DNA of 64,000 nt from Hydra vulgaris (Eukaryota; Cnidaria; Hydrozoa; Anthoathecata; Hydridae). Below are positions 11,660-25,526 of this stretch, piece by piece; positions within the stretch are counted from its first letter, which is position 1, and each line of letters opens with the position of its first letter. The stretch is from contig NC_088921.1 in NCBI RefSeq assembly GCF_038396675.1, positions 5,594,001 through 5,658,000 of the forward strand, read 5' to 3'. The notes beneath the pieces were generated by a model that was given only the letters and a program-made list of their open reading frames with translations, searched no databases and had not been told where the DNA came from. A program made the position numbers and the translations under genes.

Positions 11660-12076
11660 AATTTAGTTGTAAATGCGCATTAGAAACTCGTTTAAATACG
11701 TATCGATGTGGTATGTATGTTAGCCATTTTATCGTGTCGAATACGCATTAGAAATACGCATTAGATGCGCATAAAGACAGGTATACAATACGACGCCTAC
11801 TGAGTATCAAACTCGCATTTGAAACTCTTGTAAACACGTATAAAACACGATAACCAGAGAATATTCAATACGATATTTTCCTGGTATTGCATGCGCATTT
11901 AAAACTTTCCAGAATACGCATTATTTACGAATATTTGTTAGCCATTTTATCGTGTCAAACGCGCATTAAAAATAGATATCAGATGCGTATAAAGACAGGT
12001 ATACAATACGACGCCTACTGAGTATCAAACTCGCATTTAAACACGTATAAAACACGTAACCAGAGAATATTCAATA
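11649..12076 (-). repeat. Duplicated 3' subterminal blocks (right copy)
   Basis: Mirror copy of 11078-11505. With the left copy it puts four blocks around the palindrome centre. Confidence 0.65.
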
Positions 12077-12650
12077 CAATTTTATTAACTAATATGAATT
12101 CATAACATAATGATAATGACTAGCAGTAAGCAACCCGTAATACGGGTTATGAGTTATTAAATCATTAATAACAATAAAAACACATTAATAACTTGATATA
12201 TTATCTAAAAAATTAAATACAAATTTATCTATAAATATTTTAACTTTGACTCCGTATCAGCAACGTCAATGCTTATAGGTAGCGACATAAAGACCGCATT
12301 AACATCAGTTGAGTTCTTTTTAAAATCTGTCACAACACAGGTACCAGAAAAGAAAAGTCAAGTAAAGCCTGCAAATACCTAAAAAAAAAATATTAAAAAA
12401 AAAATCACAATTTTTTATTACAAAAGTACTATTTGCATTTTATTGTTAGTAGAATTAGGATAATAATAACAGAAAATATATATTCTGTGTCTAGAGAATA
12501 ATTTTAAAAAATTTTAAAAAGGCTAGACAACACAATGTATACATTGTTACTATAGTAACGCTGGCAAATAACACCACAACATAATAAGATATTTTATTAA
12601 CTTAAATACTTGGACTTAAAAGATTTTAAAATATTTGAACAATCAAGGGA

Positions 12651-12822
12651 CAATTGAATCGATGTATACAAAAACGTTCTAAGTCATAAAAACTATTTTT
12701 TCATGGAACGAGAAAAAACTTATTAAATCCAGAATTATTACTTTAATAAATTCAAAAAAAAAATCTGGGTGCTTTTTGACATCTTTAAATATTAGATTTG
12801 TTAAAATATATTTCAAAATTAG

Positions 12823-12900
<78 letters not shown>

Positions 12901-12975
12901 CATACATAGTTAAAGTTGTCTGACTTAAAAATAGTTTTTATGACTTAGAACGTTTTTGTATACATCGATTCAATT
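12651..12975. mobile_element. Nested inverted-repeat element (MITE-like), right copy
   Basis: Mirror copy of 10177-10502, with arms near 12651-12700 and 12930-12975. Confidence 0.55.
12825..12890. repeat. (TA)n tract
   Basis: Mirror of 10260-10328, ending in GTGTGTGTGT. Confidence 0.9.
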
Positions 12976-13619
12976 ATAGTTAAACAATTTGAGCAACCAT
13001 ATTATAAAATAGCAAACAACTCGTAAAATATTTCTTATAAATGGTCATTATCATTTGTGGTATTAAGAAATACCTAAGAGCTCAGTAATTACATAAGTTT
13101 TATTAAATCTCCCTCTCATCTAAGAGAGATAGGGAGAGAAAGAAAGTGTTTCCAAAGCAGCATGTTAACAAATGTAAAAAAGCACGGAATAAATAGTATT
13201 AACTGGTTTTATTATGTTACCAGTAAACAAAATTATTTTTATCTTGATTAAAAGCTAATTTCCAGCATTTCTTAATTAAGCTCCAGCTTCGCTCTAACTG
13301 TTGACTTATGATTAATAGAGTAAATTTCACATCATACTAAATTTACAAAATTAAAACCATGTTTCAACAGTTAGCTAATCAAAACATGACAAAGGGAAGA
13401 CAAACTAAAAAAAAAATGAAAAAAGAACATAATTAAGATAGAAATTATGAAAATAAATAAAATTATTTAGATTTAAAAGTGTTAATTGTTACAATAAATA
13501 GTTAAACTCATACTTTGCTTTGTTTTAAAGTGTCTAAAATAAAATGAAATTAACAGACATTAACACTGCTTGACACTGAATTCTGTCAAGTAAGTTTTCT
13601 GCACGCCGAGTTGCATTTC

Positions 13620-13766
13620 TTACATTTCAACAACGATTAACTTCATCCTGCCTTGATCTATTTTTTTCATTTGACAACCATTTTCAAGTTGCCTATAAGC
13701 CTTTACATTAATAACTTCGTTGAGCCTAATACTATCTATTTCAATTTCACTGTTATCATTAAACAT
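13620..13766 (-). CDS. Small ORF, 48 aa (right copy), function unknown
   Basis: Mirror copy of the ORF at 9386-9532 with the same start and stop. Unrecognised. Confidence 0.3.
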   Translation of the reverse strand: MFNDNSEIEIDSIRLNEVINVKAYRQLENGCQMKKIDQGRMKLIVVEM

Positions 13767-14082
13767 ATTACCAGTAATCTTACTATTGTTATAATTGAAT
13801 AAATGAACGTAAAAGAATCTTACAAATTGTGATCTTTTCTAATCAAAGACTCTATTTAAACTTGAGATTTTTTGAAATCCATATCTTTTTATGTTTATAT
13901 ACATAAGTCGTTTATCAAAAATATTAAACAATATTTATTTACATCAATTATTTTTAATTTAACAAAGAATCTAGACTACAATGCACAAAGTTATTTTTAC
14001 CTTAATGCACAAAAATAATAAATGCACAATCTTGTATAAAAAATTGAAGCAATGTCAGTCAGTATATTTTACTCTAAAGTAA

Positions 14083-14185
<103 letters not shown>

Positions 14186-15438
14186 CATACCTTTAAAAAG
14201 TGGTATAACACTTTACACAATGAAATATGTAAAAACATCATCATTTTTTTCAACTACTTTCAAAAGGAATTAATTTATTTTTTCTAAGCAAGAATATTTA
14301 TATAGATACATTGAAATATAAAATATTCTGAAATAAAGGCAGATTTATGTTTATAAACTTTCGTGTCAACAAATTACAGTCAGTTTTTCATGTTAAATAC
14401 ATAAAATATATATCTAATATAATATATATCAAATATAAAATAAATCCAATATAAAATAAAACAAAATTGTAAACTTACTTAAATCAGTATCAGTTATACT
14501 GTGTGAAGTTACTAAAAAACACTTCAGTTCTTTTCAATTGCTCTAAAAAATAACTTTCAGCTCTTTCCAATTGCACAAAAAAATAGAACAAAACTTGCTT
14601 AGCTGAGTTGCCTAGTTTATAAGAATCTGAAAACAGATAAGTAAAAAACCAAGAACAAACAAACATTTATTTATTAGAACCACTGTATTTAAATAAATTA
14701 AATTAAACAAAGAATAATGCCAATTCTTCTTATAGGCTTAAAAAAAAAATTTTCAGCTCAAATTTGTTGCAGAAAAGCCTAGAAACTACTTAAAAATGAC
14801 ATATGCAACATTGAAGTTTGAACGTTGACTGGACTAATTATTAGCAGACGTTTTTCAAAAATTCATAAAAACTTACATATATTCGTTCTTTTATATCGCA
14901 TAAACCCATCACATGATAAACCTGAAATGAAAAAATGTAATGGATAAGTAAATACAAAGAAAAACATCATATATGAATCAAAAATCAATATATCTGATAG
15001 AGATAAGATGTCATGATATAAGAGAGTAGTAGTTGTTAAATATTGTTCAAAATATTTAACAACTACTACATATTATTCAAAAATAAGTAAACTTATTTTT
15101 GAACTTATCGAAGATATCATTTTTTTGGGTATGTAATCAACAACAAGTTTCTTCCAATGAATTTTTATTAATTTTATCAATTATATGCTATTTAAATAAA
15201 TATTTTTTTGAATATTGACTTTGTAAATTAAATTTGAATTATAATGATAGAACTTTCTTATAGTAATTTATAGTAATTAAAGAAAAATATTATATTAGTA
15301 GTACACTTTAACAAACATTTATCTCCACATTAATAACATCTGCAACATAAATATAAAAAAATGGTGATTCATAATTGAAAAAGTTAATTAGTAATTAGTA
15401 TTTATAGTACTAAGAAATTACAATCCAGAATATTTATA

Positions 15439-17548
15439 TTAAATTAAAATGTCTCTTGAAGCTCTTTTTGGTGCATTCTTTAGCCATTCAGACATAAATT
15501 TCTGCAATTCTTTAACAGATATATTCCATGTTGTGCTAACAGCATCAACAAGAATTTTAAAAATCTCTGGTAGTTCTCGACGTAGAGACACATGGTCGCA
15601 GTAATCTTTATTTGAAATGTAGTTTCCATACAAAACATTAACTTTTGTTTGTAAATTAACTGACATTAGAGTGTTGATTGCACCATTCATATGTTGACGT
15701 GCATTACTACATGTTAGGGCTATAATTTCTAATGTTTTCTTAACTTTTCTCCTATATTGGGGGTCTTCATCTAATTTTTTATTAATGTCTTTAAGCTGGT
15801 CAATTGATTCGGCTTTGGAAATCTCTTCAATTCCATCCACTTTGTCGTCTTTAGATACAAACTTTAAAATTATTTTTTGACTTTTTTCAATGTTTTTTAA
15901 ACGTTCTTTTTGGTCATTTAACTGCATAAAAAGTTTCTGCTGGAACTCAATAGTTCCAAGTGGGTAGTACTCATTTGCTGCTGACTTCGGACGTCCAACC
16001 TTTGTGATGGTTTTGATGGTCTTTGTAACAATTTGAGAGTTATTGCCAGAAATTTCTTCCATATCATTCTCAAGATCTCTGCTTTTTTTTGCAAGAGGTT
16101 TTACCATTGTCTCTTCGTCTGAACTGTTAAATTTTTGACTTTTCCTTTTTGAAGATTAAGTTAAGAAAAGTTTATAAATAAAAAATTTGTAAAACATAAG
16201 TACAGTTAAACTATAATCATAAATCAAACTATTATAATGACATCATAAAAAAGCAAATAAAATACACCAGCCTTGAGCTGTGCGCTTTTTCATTGGCACT
16301 CGATTGCATACTCTTCAATGAAAAATCCACATCTGGCATTTCTTTTGCCTTGATACAAGGTTCCTTATTGTTTTCAGTTATTTTAAGCTGTCTTTTTGGC
16401 AAACTTTTAAATTCTGCAAAAAAAAAAAAAAAAAAATAATGTTAGAGTTTTGGAATGATTTGATTCACATTTAAAAATGAAATAATACATAAAATGCTAA
16501 CGAAAAACAGGATACTCTAGCAGACTTCCATCCTCATTTTGATGTTCTATAGATAAAAATTTATTGAAATTTTTAAAAAATATATTTATTTTTATATATT
16601 ATTATTATATATTAATTACTTTACAAACAATTAACAATGATTAAACAAAAAAAAAAACCTTCTTTTTGTTGCTCCTTGCCACAAACCATAGGGATTTCGG
16701 CATTAACATCAGACAAATCACCTTTGTAAAAATGAACATAGTTAAAAATAGTTAAATATATATTATCAACTTTACATTACAATATTAAAATGTTCTATAA
16801 TTAAGTAACAGATTGTAATGTTTAATCAACAATTAAATATAAAAAATATTTCTAGTTATTAAAAAATAAAATAACTTTATTTTCAACTTGTTTTATTTGC
16901 TTTCAATAAAAAACATTTTTATTAAAGACAATTTTTATAACTATAACATTAACATAAATAACATGCTTACACAAAAAATGTTGGGTAAGATTCTTTTTCT
17001 TTTTAGAACCTGTAGTTCTCGCATTATCTAAAGGCAGTTCATCTTCAGTTGAAATACCTGCTTTCATGAGCTGTATAAGTTCATCAAAAGAACCTGATTG
17101 TAATGTAACACAATAACATTTTTAAAACTTTCATAACAATCTACAAAAAAAGAAAACTAAAAAAATTGAAATATAAAATTAAGTTTAATGATAAAGAGAA
17201 ATTCAAAAAAACTTACTGCTAATACGCTTGACTTTAACAAGCTTAAATGAATACCATAAAGAATTAGGCTCCGTACAATCAGCGATCATCACCCTTAGTG
17301 GATCAACAAATTTTGATGGGTACCAAACAATTTCATTGGCTTCATCTACCCAACATAAAGAAATAACATCTTCAATTTCAGTGTCCTTTTCAATCCAAAC
17401 TGCCAAACAATACAATTTCTAGGAAATGCAATGGTAATAAATGTACATATGTTAAACTTTATTAACAAAATTTTGAATTACAAATAAATTAGGTGACAAT
17501 TACCTGAACAGTACTTGTTTTTTGTTTTCGCAAAGTAGGGTGCAGCAT
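15439..17548 (-). CDS. DUF4806-like accessory protein of the transposon, spliced (right copy)
   Basis: Mirror copy of 5613-7723 with the same start (ATG at 17546-17548), splice sites and stop. The 222-aa last-exon frame (15439-16107) and the W-rich exon (17203-17415) translate identically to the left copy. The poly-T stretch before the exon at 6749 differs by one base between copies, within the intron. With the transposase it forms a two-gene unit transcribed in one direction, towards the palindrome centre. Confidence 0.7.
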
Positions 17549-18575
17549 TCTTCTTTTCTTGATAATAAGATAAAAATTCAACAAATTTTTCTATTTTTAT
17601 CAATACTAACTTCAATGTTATACTTATCAATAATTACTTTAAAACTATATCTATTAATAAAAAATAATTTAAATAATTAAAAAAATAAATTATAAAATAA
17701 ATGCATATCAGTGACTTTATTCATTCATATTCATATATCAAATTTCTTCAGCTCTGTAATCAACAATAAAATCCTTTAATTTAAAATAAACTTCTTTAAC
17801 AGACATAAATAAAAATAACCTAAAAATACAACAAAGACTAGCTGTAAGTTACTAAATGTGTGTTACTAGCTGTAAGCTAAGTTAACTGAACTATAAAAGA
17901 TAGAAAAGATTATTAAAGGAAAGATTTAAAGAGGAATTGGTAAATCATATAAACTAAAAAATAATAACAAAAAAAACAACATCAAATTAAAATAAAACAT
18001 ACAGCTATAAGTTTAACAAAACTTTTCTTCTTAACTTTTTCCAGATGGCTTTAATAATGATTAGATAATAAAAAAAGGCTCCTTTTATAACAGTAAAAAT
18101 AAGGAAGTCATTGACTTTCTGTAACAATACCCTAAGTATTAAAGTACTAATTATATCACTTTTTTCCCAGACAGACAGCTAATTAAGCTACTTAAATGAT
18201 TGCTCTGTTTATAACTAGCCAAAAAAAAAAAGTCAGACATTCACAATTATCACAATTATAAGTGTTGCAATAAATTTATGATATTAGTGATATCAAGAAA
18301 TATTTTTACAACTACAAACTAATACTATTTTTTTAAATTATTATTCTCAATTTTGCTTATACAATTTTTATCTATCATTTTTAAATAAGTATTTTAAGTG
18401 ATTTAAAAACTTATTTCTAAATAATTTTGAACCTTTATTAAATCTTAATGATTACTTTTTAAATAAAATTTATAAAATAATTTATTTTTAACAAAAATTG
18501 ATATATATTGTATTTTATATAACACATTTAGGGGGTAAGACTTTAAAAAAAAACATTATTTTTTGTTTGGCCACC

Positions 18576-18794
<219 letters not shown>

Positions 18795-19160
18795 TCGTAG
18801 GTAAAGGACATCATCTCCATTTTGTCAATTTTACAATAGAGCAGAATAACCTTTTTTTTCAATTAAATATTTAATGTATTTTTTTCATTAAAAACATTCC
18901 AGCCGGGTTTTCGTATTTAGATTTCCTTGAATAGTTACACAAATGTTTTTTTAACAGGAAAAATTAAAAAAAAATATTCAGATTAAATTTTAATGGGCAT
19001 GATGTTTTATACCTCTAAAATTTTATCATCATTAGGCTACTATTAATATTGCGCTGATTTGGAGATAATGTCATATACCCTTAGATAGAAGATTTTAATA
19101 CACTTTTGTAATAATAATGTCATTTTGGGGGAAAATGGAAATGATATCCTATACCTCCAA

Positions 19161-19164
<4 letters not shown>

Positions 19165-19246
<82 letters not shown>

Positions 19247-19277
19247 TATATATATAAATATATATATATAAATATAA

Positions 19278-19353
<76 letters not shown>
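19165..19353. repeat. (TA)n tract
   Basis: Mirror of 3760-3971, shorter. Confidence 0.95.
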
Positions 19354-19357
<4 letters not shown>

Positions 19358-19526
19358 CAACATGCATTTCCATTAAACTGAAAGTATTTATAGGGTTTAT
19401 AAACATTTGTGCAGCCCTAGCTATAACCCCTGACATGTTTTATCAAATCCCCGATCGTTTACTGAGTAAAGCTGCATCAATAATTCACAACTATCTATAA
19501 TAATGTTTTAAGAAACTTTCTTTCAT

Positions 19527-21439
19527 TCAATTGATTTTATGTAACACAGGAAAGAATGTCAATTCACCCAAAGCATTATTCATGGCATAAAGTTTTTGTA
19601 AAAAATCACTTCTTTTTAGCACAGTTAATTTCCATTTTACTTTATTAAACTTTGAATATTTCATAATTCCCCATTCTCCACTGTTTATAGGGGTCACAAA
19701 AAGTGGTTGCAAATTATGCTTGCTTATAACGTTACAAGAATACTTTTGTTCTCCTTCGTTAAGAAGTATTTCCATTACCTCGCAATACATTCCGTCTTTG
19801 CTTAGAAAGTATTTGTTCCTTTTAAAAGTTGAAATTTTGCAAATTGCACTTTTTATAACATATCCTGAAGGGTGCACAAGAATGGAGCGCTCTTTAAATC
19901 GTTTAGCAACTGATACAATGGGATTATATTTTGCATTTCTTGTTATTTTTTTTAAATACTGTAAGTAGTTTTCAAATTTAAATGCAGATATATCATTCAT
20001 AGAACAATTATAGTATTTGGCATCATCAACGATATGAAGCAAGTTATGTACATTAAAAGTTACAAAAGATTTGCCACAAATCTTACGTGAATTATGCACA
20101 AAAGTGGCAAAAAGTTTCTTAGCAAATGGCAACAAATCATTTCTATCGTCATCATCCTCTATGTGTAAAATTCTCACAGCTACAGCAAATGCAACAAATA
20201 GATTATAAACTTCATTGTCTAAAATTTTCTCTAACACAACAATTCCTGTATATAAGGTGAATTGACGAAATTCTGTTGCTTTCCAACGTTCTATTTCAGA
20301 AAGACCTCTTGGCTGTCTAACAAAGTCAGAAGGAGTGGACTGGGCTATATCCAGCATTCGATTTGAAATCAGTTGTTGTTGAGCAAAGCTGATATGAATT
20401 TTTGATTTGAATTTCAAGAAAAAAAGAAATCGACGACACACACCTAGGAACAAATTGTGCATAGGTTCGATGACAAAAGAACGTACCATATCTAAATTAT
20501 TTATTAGCAGACATGGACTGTTTCCATTCTTGTGTAACGGATAAGCATTTGATCTAAATTCAGCATCAGTTCTTAAATTTGCATTGTCATTTGTATAAAC
20601 AATTCTTCTTTCATAACACTCTGCCACAGAAGTGCACCTTTCACACCCATTTTTTGATGTGTGACCTGAGCAACATCTAACAAATGCACGTGCTGGAGCA
20701 TCACAAATAAAACTACGTAAATTAAATTTATAATGCTTTTCATTAATAACTAATCCATTAAATGTTAGGTTATTAACTTCAGTTACAAAATCTTGTAAAA
20801 AATCATGAACACTTGACGGTTTTGCACTTCCACTATAAATAGCCACCAGAAAAGGAAAAGATATTATATTAACTATTGAACAAAGTATTGGCCAAAACTG
20901 CAAATTATTTGAGCGCTGAATAGGAAGTCCATCAATATTGACATCAATAGTTATGAAGTTAGTATCTACTTCAACATTATTAATAGCAAATATATCATCT
21001 ATTCCTTTCTTCAATCCTATGTAAATGTAACTACCATCACACTTGCTCAATACATCAATGGAACTTGGAGTTTTAATCAGTGTGCGGGCATCTTTTGGTA
21101 TGTCACATTTTTCAAATTTTCCTGACTGACTTAGAATTAGCAGTATATCGTTTATGGCATCTCTTGTTAAATTGTGCTTAACTGCAACTTGTGCAAGTTC
21201 TTCACAAATGATATATACTGGTTTGGGTTCAGAATCAATATCAGTCTCACTGAATTCAAAATCACTAGAAAAATCACAAACATTTGATTCATCATCTTGA
21301 CAGCCATTCTCGCCTTCTGATAAGTACTCACTAATACTGACAGATAGTTCTTTAAAATCATCCCGACTTTCTTTTTCCGGTAACGAAATAGCTTCAGATG
21401 ATTCATTCAATGAACTTGACAGCAAATCAGTCTGATAAT
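19527..21439 (-). CDS. Tnp2/EnSpm-like transposase, main exon (right copy)
   Basis: Mirror copy of 1676-3588, with an identical 632-aa translation in the region 19527-21425. The same acceptor precedes the exon and the same candidate first exon lies at 21530-21608 (ATG at 21606-21608, minus strand). All candidate catalytic residues are retained (NIDG, CDAPARAF, KATEFR). The absence of any coding difference between the arms implies either recent duplication or continuing conversion between them. Confidence 0.85.
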
Positions 21440-21732
21440 CTATAAATAATGAAAAAAAAAAATTCTATATATAATCTATATCTGATGAAAATAAGTAAAT
21501 AATGCACTGATAATTAGTAAAAGCTGTACTGGAGATAAGTGATACTGCTTTAACAGAACGATATCTCTTCATATAACTTTTCATATATTCCTGACGATTT
21601 CTTTTCATTCCAGACAAGCTTTTTACTAAATTTATTAAGAGAAACTTTTTAAAATTTTCAAATTTTGTTTTCGCAATTTCAGTTTAAGCATGCGCTTTAA
21701 AGCAAAGATTTTCGTTTTTCCATTTTATGTTG

Positions 21733-21782
21733 ATATTTGATCAAAATCAAGTACGATATCGTATCTGATTTTGATCAAATAT
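21733..21782. promoter_or_regulatory. 50-bp palindrome upstream of transposase (right copy)
   Basis: Mirror copy of the palindrome at 1333-1382, again just upstream of the transposase gene on the minus strand. Confidence 0.5.
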
Positions 21783-21917
21783 TATATAATACGTATTTTT
21801 GATAAATAAGTGGTATTGAACTCGAATTCGAAACTTAAAACTAAATGCGTATTTTTCTGGTATCAGCGGCGGTATGTTATACGTGATCAATACTCCGAGT
21901 GTTTACAATACTAGATA

Positions 21918-21928
21918 TGCCGACTGGG
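21918..21928 (-). repeat. 5' terminal inverted repeat, right copy
   Basis: TGCCGACTGGG at the outer edge, followed by TAA (21929-21931), which matches the TAA before position 1187. Confidence 0.8.
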
Positions 21929-23478
21929 TAATTTAAATCTAAGCGAGATAAGGAATGCTTTTAATAGTTTTAAAAGTAATAAAAGTGCGGGTATGGACGA
22001 ATTTAGTGTAAATGTTGTTAAGTCAGTTTTCGATATCATTGAACAGTCATTATTTCATATTTTTGACCTTTCATTAAAACTAGGTGTTGTGCCAAAAAAA
22101 CTTAAAGTTGCCGTAATCACTCCAATTTTTAAATCTGGTGACGAAACTAATATTTCAAACTACAGACCTATTTCCGTCTTACCTTGCTTCTCAAAATTAT
22201 TGGAACGATTTATGTATGACTTTATAACTATTTGATGTTAAACAGTTTGCTGAACAATAAACAATTTGGGTTTAAAAAACTAACTAACCATGCGGTAATC
22301 GAACTGATTAATCATGTATCAGATGCATTCAATAGTGACTATTTTACCTTAGGAGTTTTTATTGATCTGTCAAAAGCCTTTGACACTGTTAACCATAAGA
22401 TACTTATAAAAAAACTGGAACTCAATGGAGTTAAAAATAAAAATTTACTTTGGTTTGAAGATTATCTGGCGAACAGGTCACAATTTATTATTTATAAAAA
22501 AATTGAAAAAGAAAAACACATTACATATGGTGTGCCCCAAGGTTCAATCTTAAGACCGTTATTATTTATGTTGTATATAAATGATTTGTACTTATCATCA
22601 AATATTTTAAATGTTATATTGTTTGCAGACGACTCCAATCTTTTTTATTCCAACAAAAACATAAAAGTTCTCTTTAATATATTGAATGAAGAACTATTAA
22701 AAATAAACGAGTGGTTTACAAGTAATAGGCTTTCTTTAAATGTAGAAAAAACTAAATTTATTTTAGTCTTCAAACCTAGTAAAGGTTCCTTTAAAATTAC
22801 CTAATCTTCTAATCAATAAAATATTTATTAAAAGGGAACCAATCGCTAATTTTTTAGGAGTAATACTAGATGAAAATTTGTCATCGAAACCACATATAGA
22901 ATACATAGAAAATAAAATCTCAATAAATATTTCCATATTATATAAAATTATATCTGAACACTGCTTCCTTGAAAAAAATATACTTTTCATTTATTCATAG
23001 TTTTATCTCTTACTGTAATATTGTATGGGGTAGTACTAGTTATAGTAAATTTAAAAAAATTTATAGTAAGCAAAAACACGCATGCAGGACTGTATTTGGT
23101 GCACACAGAACTTTTCATTGCGAATCTCTTTTAAGGAAGCTTGGTGCCCTTAGTATCTATAAACTCAATATACACCAAGTTCTACAATTCATGTTTAAAA
23201 TAAAACATGGGCTTTCTCCTATTGTATTTCAGTCTTACTTTAGTGAAATCTTGCACAGGTATCCTACTAAATTTTCAATTAACAACTTTATTGTACCAAA
23301 AACTAATTTAAAACTAAGTTCTTACCAAATCCAATACCGTGGACCGTTTCTATGGAAACACTTTTCAAAATTTATTAAAAAAATAATAAATATTCTAAAC
23401 ATCTCTTTGGAACAATTCAGGAAAGAATCTAAGAGTCTCTTATTACAAAATGACTATGATTTAAAATATCTCTTTTAA
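21929..23478 (+). pseudogene. LINE family B reverse transcriptase, 5'-truncated and frameshifted (copy 1)
   Basis: The fragment starts at the edge of the palindrome with NLSEIRNAFNSFKSNKSAG, the beginning of the RT domain. Pieces: 21950-22235 (ISNYRPISVLPCFSKLLERF), a frameshift, then 22232-22804 with IDLSKAFDTVNH (first catalytic D), GVPQGSILRPLLF (an R where family A has G), ILFADDSNLF (catalytic FADD intact) and NRLSLNVEKTKF. Another frame break follows, then 22800-22990 (NFLGVILDENLS) and 22969-23478 (thumb and C-terminus, SFIHSFISYCNIVWGS ... QYRGPFLWKHF) to TAA. The order fits an L2/CR1-like non-LTR RT. It is inactive because of the frameshifts and the missing endonuclease. A second, more damaged copy lies at 55370-57000. 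Confidence 0.85.
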
Positions 23479-23810
23479 AATAAATATATAAATAATATAA
23501 ATTATCGAAAAAAGTAGTTATTGACACTACTCTCTTGTGTTGTAGTTTTATTTTTATGTAATTTTTTTTGTTAAAAAACTTTAATACTTTTATATTGTTG
23601 TTAATCTTTGATATATTGCGTTATATTTCAACACTAGTATTTATATTATATTAATATTTATATTGTAACTAACGTGTGTAAAATTCTTGTTATGTACTTA
23701 GCTGCTTTTGATTTTTGTATATAAACTAACAATTTTTTCAATGTAAATGGGGCTCGAAGAAAATTTATTTCATTGTAAATTTTAATATACGACAAACAAT
23801 AATAATGAAA
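23479..23810 (+). other. LINE family B 3' untranslated region
   Basis: AT-rich DNA after the ORF, ending AATAATAATGAAAAAA-like at about 23800. The final part matches 57070-57135 after copy 2. Confidence 0.5.
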
Positions 23811-23990
23811 AAAAAAATGAAAAAAAAGCTAATGATGCAAGCACTTTATTACTACACTACTACCGTCGTTGAAGATTATGTGGTACAAAAAAAAAAAAAA
23901 TTAAGGAAAATATTTATTTATTATCCGAGTATTACACAATATCGAATGAATGATGGACTTCCAGTAATATTAGTTGACTTCTTGTAAAAC
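23811..23990 (-). mobile_element. Truncated tRNA-derived SINE-like piece (copy 1)
   Basis: Matches 57181-57330, where a fuller copy reads on the minus strand as a tRNA-like head. Only the 5' half of that head is kept here. Confidence 0.35.
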
Positions 23991-24070
23991 ATCTTTTAAA
24001 ATTGCACATTTTCTTTCTGTATTTAATCGATTTAAAAATTTTTTAGTCTAGAAAAAAAACTCATAAAACA

Positions 24071-24275
24071 GTAGCTGTGGCGCAGTTGGTAGAGTTATGG
24101 CGCACACTCAAGAGGTTTGATGTTAGCTCTGGCTAAACAATCTTGCGACACCGATATGAAAGAAGGCGTGCCCTTCCTGGTTAAATGCTTTTCCACGGTA
24201 CTCTGTGATAGATTGTCAAGTTTACTCTTTTTTAAAAAGTCCTTAATGTCTTATTTAAAAACCTTTTAATATAGT
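24071..24275 (+). mobile_element. tRNA-derived SINE-like element (copy 1)
   Basis: The head contains TGGCGCAGTTGGTAGAG, a good pol III A-box, and 33 bases on GAGGTTTGATGTTAGCTC, a B-box-like site, about the spacing in a tRNA gene. The remainder has no tRNA fold that I can draw, so this is a SINE-type retroposon and not a functional tRNA. The same sequence recurs at 57422-57624. Confidence 0.55.
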
Positions 24276-24280
24276 ATTAC

Positions 24281-24653
24281 CAGCGGTGTTCACTGGATTT
24301 TTAGATGTTTGAGTTTTGACACTATTATTTTTCAAAAACTATGACCATATAAAGTTTTAACCCCCCTCAATTTGATGGGGCTGTAAACATTGCAGGGTCA
24401 TAAAAACTAAACACTAAGAGATTATTGCATGAAACTTGAAATTTGAAGATGAATATGAATTTTGATAAAAATAGTAAAGAAAATATTTTATAAACTCGTT
24501 GCTCCCACGTTAAGGTTTTTTTGTTCCCAAGCTCCAATCACTCTAATTCTTTGAAAAACATTCTTTTTTGATACAGCATACAAAAGTTTGGAGTTTGCAC
24601 AATGCCTTTTAGTGTCAAAACTCAAACATCTAAAAATCCAGTGTACACCACTG
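24281..24653. mobile_element. Foldback element with 5-bp target duplication, internally deleted (copy 1)
   Basis: Begins CAGCGGTGTTCACTGGATTT and ends with the inverse, TCCAGTGTACACCACTG; flanked by ATTAC on both sides (24276-24280 and 24654-24658). Arms of ~40 bp remain. The right side keeps a long arm whose left partner is deleted here but present in the copy at 57630-58256. No ORF of its own. CAG-type ends with a 5-bp duplication would fit a hAT5-like nonautonomous element. Confidence 0.6.
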
Positions 24654-24775
24654 ATTACTGTAAAATCCCGATAAATGTAACCTTTGAACTTTATGTAACT
24701 CGCAGTATTTTTTAATTTCCTTTGAATCTGATTTTTCATAAAAAACAATAACTCGAATGTCTAACTATTTTTTTT

Positions 24776-25525
24776 GTCAAAAAAAAAAAAAAAAAAAATT
24801 GCGCCAAAAAAAAAACTTACCCCACCACGGGGTAAGTTGGCGCAAACTATAAAAATGATTATTAATGTACAATTAAGTGCAAAATAAATAGAAGTTTTTT
24901 TACTATTTTGGGCAACAATTTTATCCCAAAAATTAAAATTACTTCTAGCTGGTACCAAATATAAGTCCGTATAACAGTCAAAACAGTATCACACTTTTTA
25001 TCTGTGAAAAAAAACTTAAAAATATTTTTTTTTTAATTTTTTTGTAAGAATAAATTTTTTCAATACTGTTAAAAATTAAAAAAATAAAATAAAAATTATT
25101 TTTATAAAAATATAATTTTTCCATAGTAAATGCTATGAGCCAACTTACCCCGTGAAAATTTTGCCAACTTACCACGAAAACCTTTTTTTCAATAAACAGT
25201 CAATAGATCCTAAAAAACGGCATTTTTGAAAAAAACTCTGAATGGATATAGCAAACCATTTGTGACTGGAACTTTTACAATTATACAACTATTTTCTTGT
25301 AAAGTAAAAAGGAAGCGATGTTCCAAAAGTTACTTTTTTGTCCATAAATCGCATAAATCTCAATATCTCCCATGCGCATGCGCGAATCCTAACAATACTA
25401 TAGTGAATGATGAAATGATCAATTAGGAAGGTTCTGTGTAATTTTTGTTACTTTCTGATGAAAGGCTCTGAAGATAAACGCAGTTCGTCAACTTACCCCT
25501 GCGGCCAACTAGCCCCGGTCTCCCC
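24776..25525. mobile_element. TA-flanked element, left end missing (copy 1)
   Basis: Its right end, GGCCAACTAGCCCCGGTCTCCCC followed by TA, matches the right end of the element at 58763-61940. The left terminus is absent here, replaced by a poly-A junction at ~24780. A hairpin (AACTTACCCC/GGGGTAAGTT) lies at 24817-24839. CCAACTTACCCC-type motifs recur near the right end. No transposase is seen. Confidence 0.5.
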
Positions 25526-25526
25526 T

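Noticed and set aside
11403-11751. Two 85-aa ORFs crossing the palindrome centre
   Set aside because: They arise from the LINE scrap read into the transposon end and mirror each other; there is no sign of a real gene.
24071-24133. Functional tRNA gene
   Set aside because: Only pol III box-like motifs are present; no acceptor or anticodon stem pairs, and it is repeated as a retroposon head.
24488-25175. Small minus-strand ORFs of 65-86 aa (and copies at 58031-59131)
   Set aside because: They lie in foldback and TA-element sequence, differ between the duplicated blocks, and have no recognisable domain.
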